Part shown: piece after piece, positions 26,368-35,561 of the stretch
How the letters are laid out: each line of letters opens with the position of its first letter
Position numbering within the stretch: position 1 is the stretch's first letter
NCBI GenBank assembly: GCA_945903465.1
Contig: CAMDOF010000022.1
Coordinates: 1 to 64,000, forward strand
DNA length: 64,000 nt
Direction of reading: 5' to 3'
Origin: Opitutus sp. GAS368
GTDB lineage: Bacteria; Verrucomicrobiota; Verrucomicrobiia; Opitutales; Opitutaceae
Translations under genes and position numbers: made by a program
The notes under the pieces: generated by a model
Told to the model about the DNA's origin: nothing
Seen by the model: only the letters and a program-made list of their open reading frames with translations
Database searches by the model: none

Positions 26368-27786
26368 ATGCCCCCTTCCCTGCCCAAATACCGCTTGTTC
26401 CAGACGATCCTCAGCTGTGTGTGCGCTCACGTGGGCACGGCGATGAGCGTTCACGCCGACGATCTGCGCGTCGGCGCGGCCTCCGTTAACATCACCCCGC
26501 CCGTCGGCATTCCCATGGCTGGCTACTACGCCACCCGTCTCGCTACGGGCACCCACGATCCGTTGAACGTCAAAGCGATCGTGTTCGCGCAGGACGGGGC
26601 CAAGGCGGCCCTCGTGGCGCTCGATCTCGTGACCTTAGCTCGCCCTACCATCGTGGAAGCACGCCGCCTCATCGCCAGTCTCACCGGAGTGCCCCCCGAG
26701 GCGGTAATGATCAGCGCGACCCATAGCCATACCGGCCCGCTCCTCAATGGAATCTCCACCCGCAACGCCGTTTATGGCGGTGATCTCGAAATCGCCAAAA
26801 ATTACACAACTACTCTCGCGGGGAAAATCGCCGAGGCCGTCCGTCTCGCAGAAATTGCCCTGACGCCCGCCAAGCTCTCCGTCGCGATCGGCCGCGAGGA
26901 AAGCCTGGCCTTCAACCGTCGGTTTTTCATGAAAGATGGCTCCGTGGGCTGGAATGCGGGCAAGCTCAACCCGAACATCGTCCGCCCCGCCGGCCCCACC
27001 GATCCGGCCGTGCCCGTCGTCTACGCCGAATCACGCACGGGGAAACCCCTCGCCACCTATGTGAATTTTGCAATGCACCTCGATACCGTCGGCGGTCTCG
27101 ACTTCTCCGCCGACTACGCCTTCACCCTCGCGACCTTGCTGAGCCGGGTGAAATCACCGGAAATGCTCACGCTCTTCACCATCGGGTGCGCCGGCGATAT
27201 CAACCATATCAACACCGGCAGCAAGGATCCGCAGAAAGGCCCGGCCGAGGGCGAGCGTATCGGTACGGTGCTCGGCGCCGAGGTCTTAAAAACGTTCACG
27301 CGCCTCGCCACCATCACCACCCACGCGCCCCGTGCACGTCAGCAATGGATCAAATTAGCGCTGCCCACCCTCGCCCCCGGCGACGTCGATCGGGCCCGCG
27401 CGCTCGCAACGCGCGTCGGCAGCAACAACGATCCGAATTTTCTGGAAAAAGTCTGGGCCTTTGCCGTGCTTGATACCTTCGGCCGCGACGGCCAACCGCT
27501 GGAGGTGGAGGTTCAGGTGATCGCCGTCTCGCCCGAGGTGGCGTGGGTCAGTTTACCTGGAGAAATCTTCGTCGAACTCGGCCTCGCGATCAAGGCAGCG
27601 TCGCCTTTTAAGCACACGCTCATCGCGGAGCTGGCCAACGGGAGCATCGGTTACATTCCCACCCAACGCGCCTATGCCGAGGGCAACTACGAGCCCATCA
27701 GCGCCCGTTGTGCCGCAGGCTCGGGCGAGCGACTCGTCGCCGCCGCCACGCAACTTCTCCAAGAGCTGCATGCCACCTTTCGCTAG
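26368..27786 (+). CDS. secreted neutral/alkaline-ceramidase-like protein (N-terminal domain only)
   Basis: A 472-residue protein with a signal peptide, then the conserved opening of PF04734: VGAASVNITPPVGIPMAGYY. It has the metal-site motif SATHSHTGP (about 117-125) and MHLDTVGGL. Real neutral ceramidases are about 650-700 residues and have a Ser nucleophile in a GDVSPN motif. Here the equivalent place reads GCAGDINHI (about 274) with no Ser, and the C-terminal domain is missing. Such short members are abundant in Planctomycetota and Verrucomicrobiota and probably act on another amide or ester. The stop codon lies in a 35-bp sequence that is repeated 71 bases later. Confidence 0.85.
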   Translation: MPPSLPKYRLFQTILSCVCAHVGTAMSVHADDLRVGAASVNITPPVGIPMAGYYATRLATGTHDPLNVKAIVFAQDGAKAALVALDLVTLARPTIVEARRLIASLTGVPPEAVMISATHSHTGPLLNGISTRNAVYGGDLEIAKNYTTTLAGKIAEAVRLAEIALTPAKLSVAIGREESLAFNRRFFMKDGSVGWNAGKLNPNIVRPAGPTDPAVPVVYAESRTGKPLATYVNFAMHLDTVGGLDFSADYAFTLATLLSRVKSPEMLTLFTIGCAGDINHINTGSKDPQKGPAEGERIGTVLGAEVLKTFTRLATITTHAPRARQQWIKLALPTLAPGDVDRARALATRVGSNNDPNFLEKVWAFAVLDTFGRDGQPLEVEVQVIAVSPEVAWVSLPGEIFVELGLAIKAASPFKHTLIAELANGSIGYIPTQRAYAEGNYEPISARCAAGSGERLVAAATQLLQELHATFR

Positions 27787-27870
27787 CCGTCCATCGCGCG
27801 CTCGCGCAGATGGGACCGGTAGTTGACCGAGCGCCGCTGCATGCCACCTTTCGCTAGCCGTCCATCGCGC
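27765..27870. repeat. 35-bp direct repeat, period 71, duplicating a gene's 3' end
   Basis: Identical copies at 27765-27799 and 27836-27870 are separated by 36 unrelated bases. The first copy encodes the last residues (LHATFR) and stop of the ceramidase-like gene; the second is non-coding downstream. Confidence 0.9.
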
Positions 27871-28070
27871 CAGCCCCTCCGGACCACAACCCGCCACCAG
27901 CCCGACCGCTCACTTACTCGCGGGACGGTCGGCCTCGCCAGGCTGCGATCGGTCGCACCACCCGCGCTTGACTGTCCGCCAGCCATGGAGCTTGGCATCG
28001 CTTACCGAACAGCCTGCTTTCTCACCAATCTCAAGCAACCGCTCTCGCCTTGCCGACACGCCTTGACCGC

Positions 28071-31000
28071 ATGATGCCAAAATCCCTGATGAACCCATTC
28101 CCCCGCCTTAACCAATTTCTCAGGATAAAATTACCGGCCAGTTTGGCTGCTTTTATTTTAAGCGCCCTCGCCGTGACCCCCGCTATGGCGCAGGGCAGCG
28201 CCGGCGCGAGCGCCGCGATCACCGGAACCGTGATCAACACGAGTACCCGCCAATTTCTCGCCTCCGCCGAGGTCAGCCTCGTCGGGGCGCAACGTTCCGC
28301 GCTGACCGATCGCGAGGGTCGCTTTAACCTGAACAATCTCACGCCTGGCACTTACCAACTCGAGGTCATTTACAGCGGGCTAGATCCCGCCACTCGTACG
28401 GTGGTCGTCACCGCGGGCCAGACCGTACGCGAAGAATTTAATCTCACCGCCAGCATCTACCAGCTCGCGGCTTTCACGGTTGCCGCCGAAATCGAGGGCA
28501 ACGCCGCGGCCGTCAACCAGCAGAAAAAATCTGATTTTTTTGTCGAGGCCATTTCCGCTGATACCCTCGGGAACGTGGCCGAGGGCAACATCGGCGAATT
28601 CCTCCGCTACGTACCCGGCATTCAGGTCAATTTCTCCAACGCCGACGCGAGCACCGTCTCCATGCGTGGCCAAGATCCCGAAGCGACGGTCTTCACCTTC
28701 GATGGCCAGATTCCCGCCGCCGCCGGAACTCCGCCGCGCTCGAGCACCGGCAGCAGCGACGCGTCTAGCCGCGCCTTTGAATTCAGCCAATCGACCATCA
28801 ACAACATTGAGACGATCGAGGTTTATAAAGCGCCGCCTCCGTGGATGGCGCCCTCCACCGGCGGCGTCGTCAACGCCGTGACCAAAAATGCTTTTGCTCA
28901 AAAGGGCCGGCGCTTCAGCACCACCCTAAGCCTATCTGCCAACAGCGAAATGCTCCATTGGACCATGGCCGGCCCCGGCTCACGTACGACCCAGCGCATC
29001 AAACCCGGCGGCAGCCTCAACTACTCCGAGGCCTTCCTCAATAATACCCTCGGCCTTTCGCTATCCTACTTTGAAAGCAACGTCATTAACCCGAGCCACA
29101 ACTATGCCATGGGTTATTCGCCTTTCACCGCGGGCACCGTCGCCAACCCCGTCACCACCGCGTCCCGATTCAACGTCAACACCTTCACCCTCGTGGACGG
29201 CCCTCAGGTCAAAAATCGCCGAACCCTGAGTTTGAACGCCGACTACAAACTCGCCGCCACGACCGTCCTAAAACTCCGCACCACCGCGAATACTTACCTC
29301 AGCCAAAACCGCAGCCACACTTTCCGCGTCCGACCCGGCACGGTCGATCCCACCGCGACTACGACCGACGCGATTGTCCGCAACGCCCTCGTTGATGTTT
29401 TCAACGATTACAGCGACTCCGTCAGCGCCAACTACGGTTTCGTCGGCGCCATCGAGCATCGCCTCGGGTCTTGGAAATTCGACGCCTCCGCCAACTACTC
29501 CAAGTCCGACTCCAAGGTCACCGATCTCCCCGCGATGATTCAGTCCATGCAGTTCAACCTCATTGCCGCCGATGCGGTCGTCGTCCGCCTGACGGCCGAT
29601 CCGGCAATACCGGCCCCTCTTTCGCTGGTGCAAATTTCCGGCCCCGATCTCTACGACCTCAGCAGCTACAACTCCCGCAAAAGTTTCTCCCTGCAAACCT
29701 CCCCGCGCTTCCAGAACGACCGGACGTGGAACCTCAAGCTCGACGTCAAACGGGACTTCGCCGGGCTCCGCTTTCCTTTTGATCTCCGCGCGGGCGTCGG
29801 TCTCTACCAACTCCACCGCCGCAAACAGGCCGGTCAAATCGTCCTTCAATACGTCGGTCCTGATGGCATCGCCAACAACGCCGACGACCCGCAAATCAGC
29901 GCGGCGCAATTCGCCAAAACCACCTACGGCGACAAATTTCTCTACGGCATCCGCACACCACCGCTCGTCGATCCCTACAAATTCGCCGACTTTATGAACG
30001 CCAACCCCAACGCCGTGCAAAATCTCCAGGGGGCCAATGTTCAGCGTCAACGCGTGAACACCCAACAAATGGCGCAAGATGTGACCTTTGGCTACGTGGC
30101 TAGCTCGATCCGCTTAACCCCGCGCCTCACCGCTGTCGCGGGTCTGCGCGCCGAAGAAACCGAAAATTTTTTACGCGGCGCGATCCGCATCAACTCCCTG
30201 GGCGTGCCCGTCCTCGCGCGCGGCTTCAACTCGGCCTCCCCCCAATACTTCGACGCCATCTATTCCATGACCCAGCGCGCCAGCAGCAAGTACACCGACT
30301 TTTTCCCGAACCTGCAGACGACCTACCGCTTCACACCGGACTTCCTCTTCCGCGGCGCGCTCACTCGCTCCATGTCCCGGCCCGGAGTGCAATCCATTCT
30401 GCCCAACACCACCGTCAACGATACCGCGACCATTCCCAGCGTCGCCGTCAACAACAGCGGTCTGCTCCCCACTTACTCGCGGAATCTTGATTTTCAATTC
30501 GAGTTCTTCACCCGCTCCGCTGGAAAAATCGAACTCGGTTGGTTCCGCAAAACCATCACGAATTATATCATCACGTCCACCGATACGATCGAGCCTGGTA
30601 ATGATAACGGCTTTGACGGCCAGTACGCGGGCTACCTCCTCAACACCCAAGACAACGGGGGTAAGGGCCAGTTTGAGGGGTTCGAAATTTCAGGGCGCCA
30701 ACGACTCCAGCCTTATCTGAAATTTCTACCCGAACTGGCCCGAGGCTGGGAAGTGTTCGGCGGCTATAATCGCAACACCAAGGGTGAGGCCCCCAATCGG
30801 GCCGGCATCGTCACCAAACCACTGGCTCCCAATTTTTACGACTGGAATGCCAACGCCGGGCTCAGCTACACGTCTCCGCGGCGCACCCTGTACCTGCAAG
30901 TGCGCACCACGATATTTCCGGAAGCGATCACCACCGCCGCTACGACCACGGACCAACGCCCCGTCTTTGAGTCGAGCCACCAGCGCTGGGATGCCACCCT

Positions 31001-31181
31001 GCGGTACACCGTCAACCGCACCTACTCACTCGAATTAAACGGCTCCAATCTGACCAACGACTCGTGGCGGAATTTCTACCAAGGCGGCCGCAATACTTCC
31101 CGCCGGACTTTCGGCACCAACTATAACTTAGCCTTCCGCGCCAACCTCGATCAGCTCAGGCTGCCCTTTATCGACCGTTGA
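28071..31181 (+). CDS. TonB-dependent receptor with carboxypeptidase-regulatory-like domain
   Basis: Start uncertain: ATG at 28050, 28071 or 28089 all fit the signal peptide ending VTPAMAQG; the middle one is used. After the signal comes a carboxypeptidase-regulatory-like beta domain (ITGTVINTSTRQFLASAEVS ... FNLNNLTPGTYQLEV), a TonB-box-like region (LAAFTVAAEIEG), a plug domain (GNIGEFLRYVPGIQVNF, STVSMRGQDPEATVF), and a 22-strand-type barrel of about 750 residues ending in LPFIDR. It imports a large substrate through the outer membrane using the Ton system. Strands and loops give no substrate. It stands alone, without a SusD-like partner. Confidence 0.92.
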   Translation: MMPKSLMNPFPRLNQFLRIKLPASLAAFILSALAVTPAMAQGSAGASAAITGTVINTSTRQFLASAEVSLVGAQRSALTDREGRFNLNNLTPGTYQLEVIYSGLDPATRTVVVTAGQTVREEFNLTASIYQLAAFTVAAEIEGNAAAVNQQKKSDFFVEAISADTLGNVAEGNIGEFLRYVPGIQVNFSNADASTVSMRGQDPEATVFTFDGQIPAAAGTPPRSSTGSSDASSRAFEFSQSTINNIETIEVYKAPPPWMAPSTGGVVNAVTKNAFAQKGRRFSTTLSLSANSEMLHWTMAGPGSRTTQRIKPGGSLNYSEAFLNNTLGLSLSYFESNVINPSHNYAMGYSPFTAGTVANPVTTASRFNVNTFTLVDGPQVKNRRTLSLNADYKLAATTVLKLRTTANTYLSQNRSHTFRVRPGTVDPTATTTDAIVRNALVDVFNDYSDSVSANYGFVGAIEHRLGSWKFDASANYSKSDSKVTDLPAMIQSMQFNLIAADAVVVRLTADPAIPAPLSLVQISGPDLYDLSSYNSRKSFSLQTSPRFQNDRTWNLKLDVKRDFAGLRFPFDLRAGVGLYQLHRRKQAGQIVLQYVGPDGIANNADDPQISAAQFAKTTYGDKFLYGIRTPPLVDPYKFADFMNANPNAVQNLQGANVQRQRVNTQQMAQDVTFGYVASSIRLTPRLTAVAGLRAEETENFLRGAIRINSLGVPVLARGFNSASPQYFDAIYSMTQRASSKYTDFFPNLQTTYRFTPDFLFRGALTRSMSRPGVQSILPNTTVNDTATIPSVAVNNSGLLPTYSRNLDFQFEFFTRSAGKIELGWFRKTITNYIITSTDTIEPGNDNGFDGQYAGYLLNTQDNGGKGQFEGFEISGRQRLQPYLKFLPELARGWEVFGGYNRNTKGEAPNRAGIVTKPLAPNFYDWNANAGLSYTSPRRTLYLQVRTTIFPEAITTAATTTDQRPVFESSHQRWDATLRYTVNRTYSLELNGSNLTNDSWRNFYQGGRNTSRRTFGTNYNLAFRANLDQLRLPFIDR

Positions 31182-31350
31182 CCCGCCGGGGACTGCGCCG
31201 CCCCAAGTGAAAACGTCAACGGCGATCATCGCCGGCGCTTTTTTGAATCGTGGCTCAAGTAAGCGCCATTCGGTTCAGGCCCGTTCGGCTGGATGTAACC
31301 GGCGCGGCGACGCCACGAATGGGTGACCCGCACGGTTGGGGTCTGGCAGG

Positions 31351-31440
31351 AATGGCGCTAAGTTAAGGCCTTTGTTCGTCTCGGTATCACGGCGCCTACA
31401 GTTGAATAATCGGAATCCCCCGCCTTAACTTAGCGCCATT
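31351..31440. mobile_element. small element with perfect 19-bp inverted ends
   Basis: AATGGCGCTAAGTTAAGGC at 31351-31369 and its exact complement at 31422-31440 flank 52 bases. The bases outside each arm also match as a direct repeat (GGTCTGGCaGGAATGG / GGTCTGGCgGGAATGG). A half copy of the end (GCGCCATTCGG) occurs at 31263-31273. It fits a non-autonomous insertion element; no transposase is nearby. Confidence 0.55.
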
Positions 31441-32192
31441 CGGGTCTGGCGGGAATGGGTTGGCAGCGGTGCCGCGGGGTTCAGTGGCGGCGGCCGCCGG
31501 GAGCCGAGAGGACGGCAATCGAAATCAGAAATCGACCGAGGTCCCCAGCACCCAGTGGCGGCCGCTCGCGAGACTGGGGCGGCTCACGATCGGCCGGCTG
31601 GTCGCCGCGCTCGACGATGTCAACGTCGGGTAAAATCGATTGGAGGGACGTGGGCATCACGGGCAGATTAGAGTGTTCCCGTTTGAGGCTACCAGCGATC
31701 TCCTCTGGCGACCAAGTCACGAGGCCAGCGCTCGTGAACTTCGGCCCGCGATACGGCACCTGCACATTCCGGTGGAGCGCGACGCTCACGCCGGCCGACG
31801 TAGGGCGTGGCGGCCGCCATCGGTCTGGCGCCGGGAGAGCTCGTCAAATGGGAACGGCTCGACCGCGGCGAGCTTCATCTGGTGGCCGGCCGCTCCCCGC
31901 CGTCCGCGCACGACGGACCGCGCCAAAGTGCAACGCCTCCCGACAGTCTGTTCCGCGGACCGCCACCCCATCCCGGCTCGACGACGCCAATTTTCAGAGG
32001 TAATCGGACCCGCTCTCCTCAAAAACTTTCCCGAGTGTGAAATATCCGAGCTGGCATTACCCCCGCACTCCTCAGGGCCAGCAAGGTGCCGCAAATTCAG
32101 GGAAATCTCGGGTCCTCACGGCGGGCGCCGTTTCCCTTGGAGGAACTCGCCCGGGTCGAAAAAAACAGCGTGCGTTGACCCCGGCGCGCCAA
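31441..32192. other. decayed stretch without an intact gene
   Basis: About 750 bases of GC-rich sequence. All open frames are short and lack consistent coding character. It contains a possible outer-membrane-receptor tail near its left end. Confidence 0.4.
31525..31630 (-). pseudogene. possible 3' remnant of a beta-barrel receptor
   Basis: A minus-strand frame ends in GRHWVLGTSVDF and a TGA at 31525-31527. A closing aromatic-rich strand with terminal Phe is typical of the last strand of TonB-dependent receptors. Upstream the frame cannot be followed, so only the tail survives if the reading is right. Confidence 0.25.
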
Positions 32193-32513
32193 TTACAAGG
32201 CGGCCGCCGCCCACGCCGGCAACTCGAACGCCCGCCCCTCCAAATGATCCCTCATCACCGCGGCTAGCCAAGGCCGAGAAGCCGAACTCTCCCGCACCGT
32301 CAGCCAGACAGCCCCACCCTTCTGCTCAAGGACGTAACGGTTGATCGTGATGCGTACCGGACTGAGCTCACCGCGAAGCTGACCCACAACCTCAAGCCGC
32401 CGCTCCTCCGAATCAATCGTGAGCGATTCAATCTCGCCATAATTTTTGAGATGCGCCTCCAGAAATGCCTTGGCCGCCATGCAGGTGATTCGATCCTTCG
32501 CCGCGGAAAACAT
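32193..32513 (-). CDS. small conserved-looking protein of unknown function
   Basis: A 106-residue product. The start is the Met at 32513; sequence upstream in frame looks non-coding. The protein has a mixed alpha/beta pattern: a helix (AAKAFLEAHLKNYG), a strand-turn-strand (IESLTIDSEERRLEVVGQLRGE), a strand pair (VRITINRYVLEQKGG) and a helix (LAAVMRDHLEGRAFELPAW). There is no signal peptide, so it should be cytoplasmic. It is divergent from tag, with 280 bases between the starts. No family recognised. Confidence 0.65.
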   Translation of the reverse strand: MFSAAKDRITCMAAKAFLEAHLKNYGEIESLTIDSEERRLEVVGQLRGELSPVRITINRYVLEQKGGAVWLTVRESSASRPWLAAVMRDHLEGRAFELPAWAAAAL

Positions 32514-32797
32514 CACCGTTGGTGGTAAAACTGACGCGCCAGCACAACCCGAAATCGTGATACGCGACCAGCCACCGCCGCTCGAACGGCTCGGATCGAA
32601 GCCGATTTCCTTCAAAGGAGCCCCACGCGCGCCGAGCGGGCGCGGGCCACCCGCCCGTGGGGTTCATCCGGCAAGCCCAGTAGGCGCCGCGCCGTCTGTC
32701 GACGATTGCCGCCAGCCAAGAATTTACCCGCGGGCGCGTTTCGCTGCCGTTGAGAACCCGCTCGCTCCAGCCCGTTTTCCCTCTTTTTTAGAGAAAT

Positions 32798-33382
32798 ATG
32801 GCAATCATCGCCCCCCTCCAGCGCTGCTCGTGGCCGACGAAACCCCTCGACATCCGCTACCATGACGAAGAGTGGGGCGTGCCTCTGCACGAAGATCGCG
32901 CGCTCTTCGAGTTGCTAACCCTCGAAGGCGCCCAGGCCGGCCTCAGCTGGTCCATCGTCCTCGCCAAAAGAGAACAGTACCGACAGGCCTTCGATGGCTT
33001 CGAGATAAGAACGGTGGCGGCGTATGACGACGCGAAGGTCGCCGCGTTGCTAGGTGACGCTGGCATCGTGCGTCATCGGGTGAAGATCGCCTCTACGGTT
33101 ACGAACGCGCGGGCGGTCTTAACGATCCAAGGCAGCTTTGGCAGTTTTGATCGCTACCTCTGGCGATTCGTCGGTGGTCAACCGCTCATCGGTCATCACG
33201 AGAGCGCCCGCACCATTCCCACCCGCTCTCGTGAAAGCGATGCCCTCAGCGCCGACCTGCGCGCCCGGGGATTTAAATTTGTCGGCACGACGATCTGCTA
33301 CGCCTTCATGCAGGCGAGTGGGATGATCAACGATCATCTCGTTTCCTGCCGGCAACATCGGATCTGCGCTCGGCTGAAATAA
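32798..33382 (+). CDS. tag: DNA-3-methyladenine glycosylase I
   Basis: A 194-residue enzyme that excises 3-methyladenine from alkylated DNA. The family hallmarks are RCSW (residues 9-12), YHDEEWG (21-27), the catalytic-region Glu in FELLTLEGAQAGLSW and, near the C-terminus, NDHLVSC. Cys10, His22 and the late His and Cys of DHLVSC correspond to the zinc site of E. coli Tag. Length is normal. It appears monocistronic. Confidence 0.95.
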   Translation: MAIIAPLQRCSWPTKPLDIRYHDEEWGVPLHEDRALFELLTLEGAQAGLSWSIVLAKREQYRQAFDGFEIRTVAAYDDAKVAALLGDAGIVRHRVKIASTVTNARAVLTIQGSFGSFDRYLWRFVGGQPLIGHHESARTIPTRSRESDALSADLRARGFKFVGTTICYAFMQASGMINDHLVSCRQHRICARLK

Positions 33383-33742
33383 AACCAACTCACGGCGCGG
33401 ACGCTGCCCTCGGCCGTCATCGCGCGGCATCGCCGGCCCGGTCTCCCATCCACGGAGGCCACCCCAGATCCGCGGAATGACAGCGCGAGCGCGACACTCC
33501 GGCGGATGCCCTCGGCAACCCGCCCGCATCGACGGGCGAAATAACTCCGCCAACCGGCTGCGGCGGGCGCCCCGCAGCCGCGACCCGGCCCGAGCCTGGG
33601 CGCAACTTTACACAAGGAATCCGCGCGCCGCGTCTGGCAGATTAAAAACAACGGGAGCGCAGCAAGAACCCTTCCTATTTTAATCGCCTGGAGCATTTCG
33701 CTTGAGGGCCTTCCCGCATCCTGTCGCACTCTGGCGCGCCCC
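33383..33742. other. gap between tag and the MFS gene
   Basis: About 360 bases without a gene. A GC hairpin (GGCTGCGG ... CCGCAGCC, around 33556-33580) is not followed by T residues, so it is not a typical terminator. Confidence 0.4.
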
Positions 33743-35059
33743 ATGTCATCAACGCCTCAAGCCACTAGACACGAACCGCCGGTCCCTGCTGCCGAGGCGA
33801 CCAAACTCAGCGAGCTTTCGCCGCAGCAATGGAAGTCCGGCATCGCGGCTTGGCTCGGCTGGCTCTTCGACGGGTTGGAGCTGCATCTCTACACGTTGGT
33901 GGCCCTACCCTTCGTCATGCAGTTGCTGCACACGACCGACTCAAGCAATCCCGCGATCAAAGAAAAGAGCGCGTACATTCAAGCGGCCTTTCTGGTTGGC
34001 TGGGCCCTCGGCGGCGCCTTCTTTGGACGCCTCGGCGATTTGATCGGGCGGAGTCGGTCACTCGCGCTCACCATCATCACGTACGCGCTCTGCACGGGCC
34101 TGTGTTCCTTTGCGCAGACCTGGTGGCAGTTAATGATCTTCCGCTTTGTCGCGGCGCTGGGGATTGGTGGCGAATGGGCCGTCGGGGCCTCCTTACTCTC
34201 GGAAACGTGGCCGAAGGCGTGGCGCCCATGGATGGCGGCCGTCCTGCAAACGGGGGTCAACATCGGCGTACTGGCTGGCGCGGTGTTCGTCGGACTCTTG
34301 GTCCGCCACACTCCCGCAGGGTCCGAGCGGTGGGTATTTCTGATCGGCGTCTTGCCGGCACTGCTGGTATTTTGGATCCGACGCCATGTACCCGAGCCCG
34401 AGGCATGGCAAAAAGCAGGCATCTCCGTTGAAAAGAAACCGGGCGCGCTCGCGCTGTTCCGCGGCCAAGTCCTCGCCATCACCCTCCGCACCACCTTGGT
34501 CTGCGCCCTTGGGCTCTCGGCATGGTGGCTCTTCCTCTTCTGGCAAACCCAGCATCTGCGCAAGCTGCTAACGGATGCCCAGACGCCGTCGGCGGAAACC
34601 ACGGGCTTGGTATCCGCGGCCTTCTTCGCCTTTAACTTCGCCTCGATTATTGGCAACTTTGGCGCTGGCTGGATGGCCAAGCGGCTCGGTAACCGGCGGG
34701 CGATTGCGTTGATGTTCGTCGGTCTCGCCCTCGGCATTTTTGGCGCCTACGTTGTACCCCGCGATTTCGCCACGCTCGCGTGGTTTTGGCTCCCGATCGG
34801 TGGTTTCTTTGGAGGCGTGTTCGGCTTATTCACGATGTACCTGCCGCCGCTCTTCCCGACCCTCCTTCGCACCACCGGCGCGGGTTTTTGTTACAATATT
34901 GGCCGCATCGCCGCCGCTGCTGCCTCCATTATTTTCGGACTACTGGCCCCCATCGGCGATTTCCGAGGCGCACTTCTTTGGGTGAGCGTCATTGCGGCGG
35001 CCGCGGCGCTCTGCTCGTGCTGGCTGCCCGAACGCACCCACGAAAACGAAGCGACGTGA
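33743..35059 (+). CDS. major facilitator superfamily transporter
   Basis: A 438-residue inner-membrane protein with about 12 helices and a soluble N-terminus of 30 residues. The MFS signature between helices 2 and 3 is present (GALFFGRLGDLIGRSRSL-like: GGAFFGRLGDLIGRSRSLAL), and helices 4-5 carry RFVAALGIGGEWAVGASLL, a motif of the metabolite:H+ symporter / aromatic acid and sialate transporter branch. It probably imports an organic acid or sugar acid with protons. No catabolic genes lie next to it. The substrate is unknown. Confidence 0.9.
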   Translation: MSSTPQATRHEPPVPAAEATKLSELSPQQWKSGIAAWLGWLFDGLELHLYTLVALPFVMQLLHTTDSSNPAIKEKSAYIQAAFLVGWALGGAFFGRLGDLIGRSRSLALTIITYALCTGLCSFAQTWWQLMIFRFVAALGIGGEWAVGASLLSETWPKAWRPWMAAVLQTGVNIGVLAGAVFVGLLVRHTPAGSERWVFLIGVLPALLVFWIRRHVPEPEAWQKAGISVEKKPGALALFRGQVLAITLRTTLVCALGLSAWWLFLFWQTQHLRKLLTDAQTPSAETTGLVSAAFFAFNFASIIGNFGAGWMAKRLGNRRAIALMFVGLALGIFGAYVVPRDFATLAWFWLPIGGFFGGVFGLFTMYLPPLFPTLLRTTGAGFCYNIGRIAAAAASIIFGLLAPIGDFRGALLWVSVIAAAAALCSCWLPERTHENEAT

Positions 35060-35109
35060 TCCTTAGACGGAATAGCTTCCTTGTCCAAGCGTAGGAACAC
35101 GCAGCTTTT

Positions 35110-35484
35110 TTGATTCAACTACCGCCCGAGATGCGCGACTGCGTGCGACTCGTGGCCTCGCGCCTACTCCCCGACGCGGCCCGGGCACCCGATGACGATG
35201 AGGGCGACGAAGACGAGGAATCCCCCTCCAAGGAGGAAGTGCGGGCAGCCATGCAGGAGCGAATCCCCGCCAACGCCATTTTCATCGGCAGCCTCAACGA
35301 CGAGGTCTGCAACTGGACCAGCTGGGAACTAGACGATCCTTTTTACCTGGTGCCATGGAGGGCAGACGGCTTCGCATGGGCCCTCTTCCGCCTTACGTGG
35401 GATGACAACTGGGGGCGGTATGAAGGGGAGCCCATCTCCCGCATCAGCGGCGTGACCGAAGCCAAGAAGGCCGTGCGGCGATGA
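35110..35484 (+). CDS. small acidic protein of unknown function, probably frameshifted at its end
   Basis: A 124-residue product from TTG at 35110; ATG at 35131 is an equally good start. The sequence has an acidic linker (DDDEGDEDEESPSKEE) and a Trp-rich folded part (NWTSWELDDPFYLVPWRADG, FRLTWDDNWGRYEG). The reading stops at 35484 within what looks like a helix (EAKKAVRR), and the -1 frame continues it as MMDQWITKCG. A frameshift or a coupled short gene is therefore likely. It is cytoplasmic by sequence. No family recognised. Confidence 0.55.
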   Translation: MIQLPPEMRDCVRLVASRLLPDAARAPDDDEGDEDEESPSKEEVRAAMQERIPANAIFIGSLNDEVCNWTSWELDDPFYLVPWRADGFAWALFRLTWDDNWGRYEGEPISRISGVTEAKKAVRR

Positions 35485-35561
35485 TGGACCAGTGGATCAC
35501 CAAGTGCGGGATGGATGGTCCCGATAATCATCCCTACGGTAATCTGGCCGACGAGTTTTAA
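35481..35561 (+). CDS. 26-codon frame overlapping the previous gene by ATGA
   Basis: ATGATG at 35481 opens a frame ending in TAA at 35561. The peptide begins MMDQWITKCGMDG and ends NLADEF. It reads as a natural extension of the helix at the end of the preceding protein, so it may be that protein's true C-terminus reached by a -1 frameshift. A separate micro-protein is the alternative. Confidence 0.35.
   Translation: MMDQWITKCGMDGPDNHPYGNLADEF

Noticed and set aside
25861-26556. 231-codon minus-strand frame upstream of the ceramidase-like gene
   Set aside because: Low-complexity Arg/Gly composition, overlaps the start of a clear gene, no motif.
33556-33580. GC hairpin after tag as a terminator
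   Set aside because: It has no T run on either strand and lies about 170 bases after the stop.
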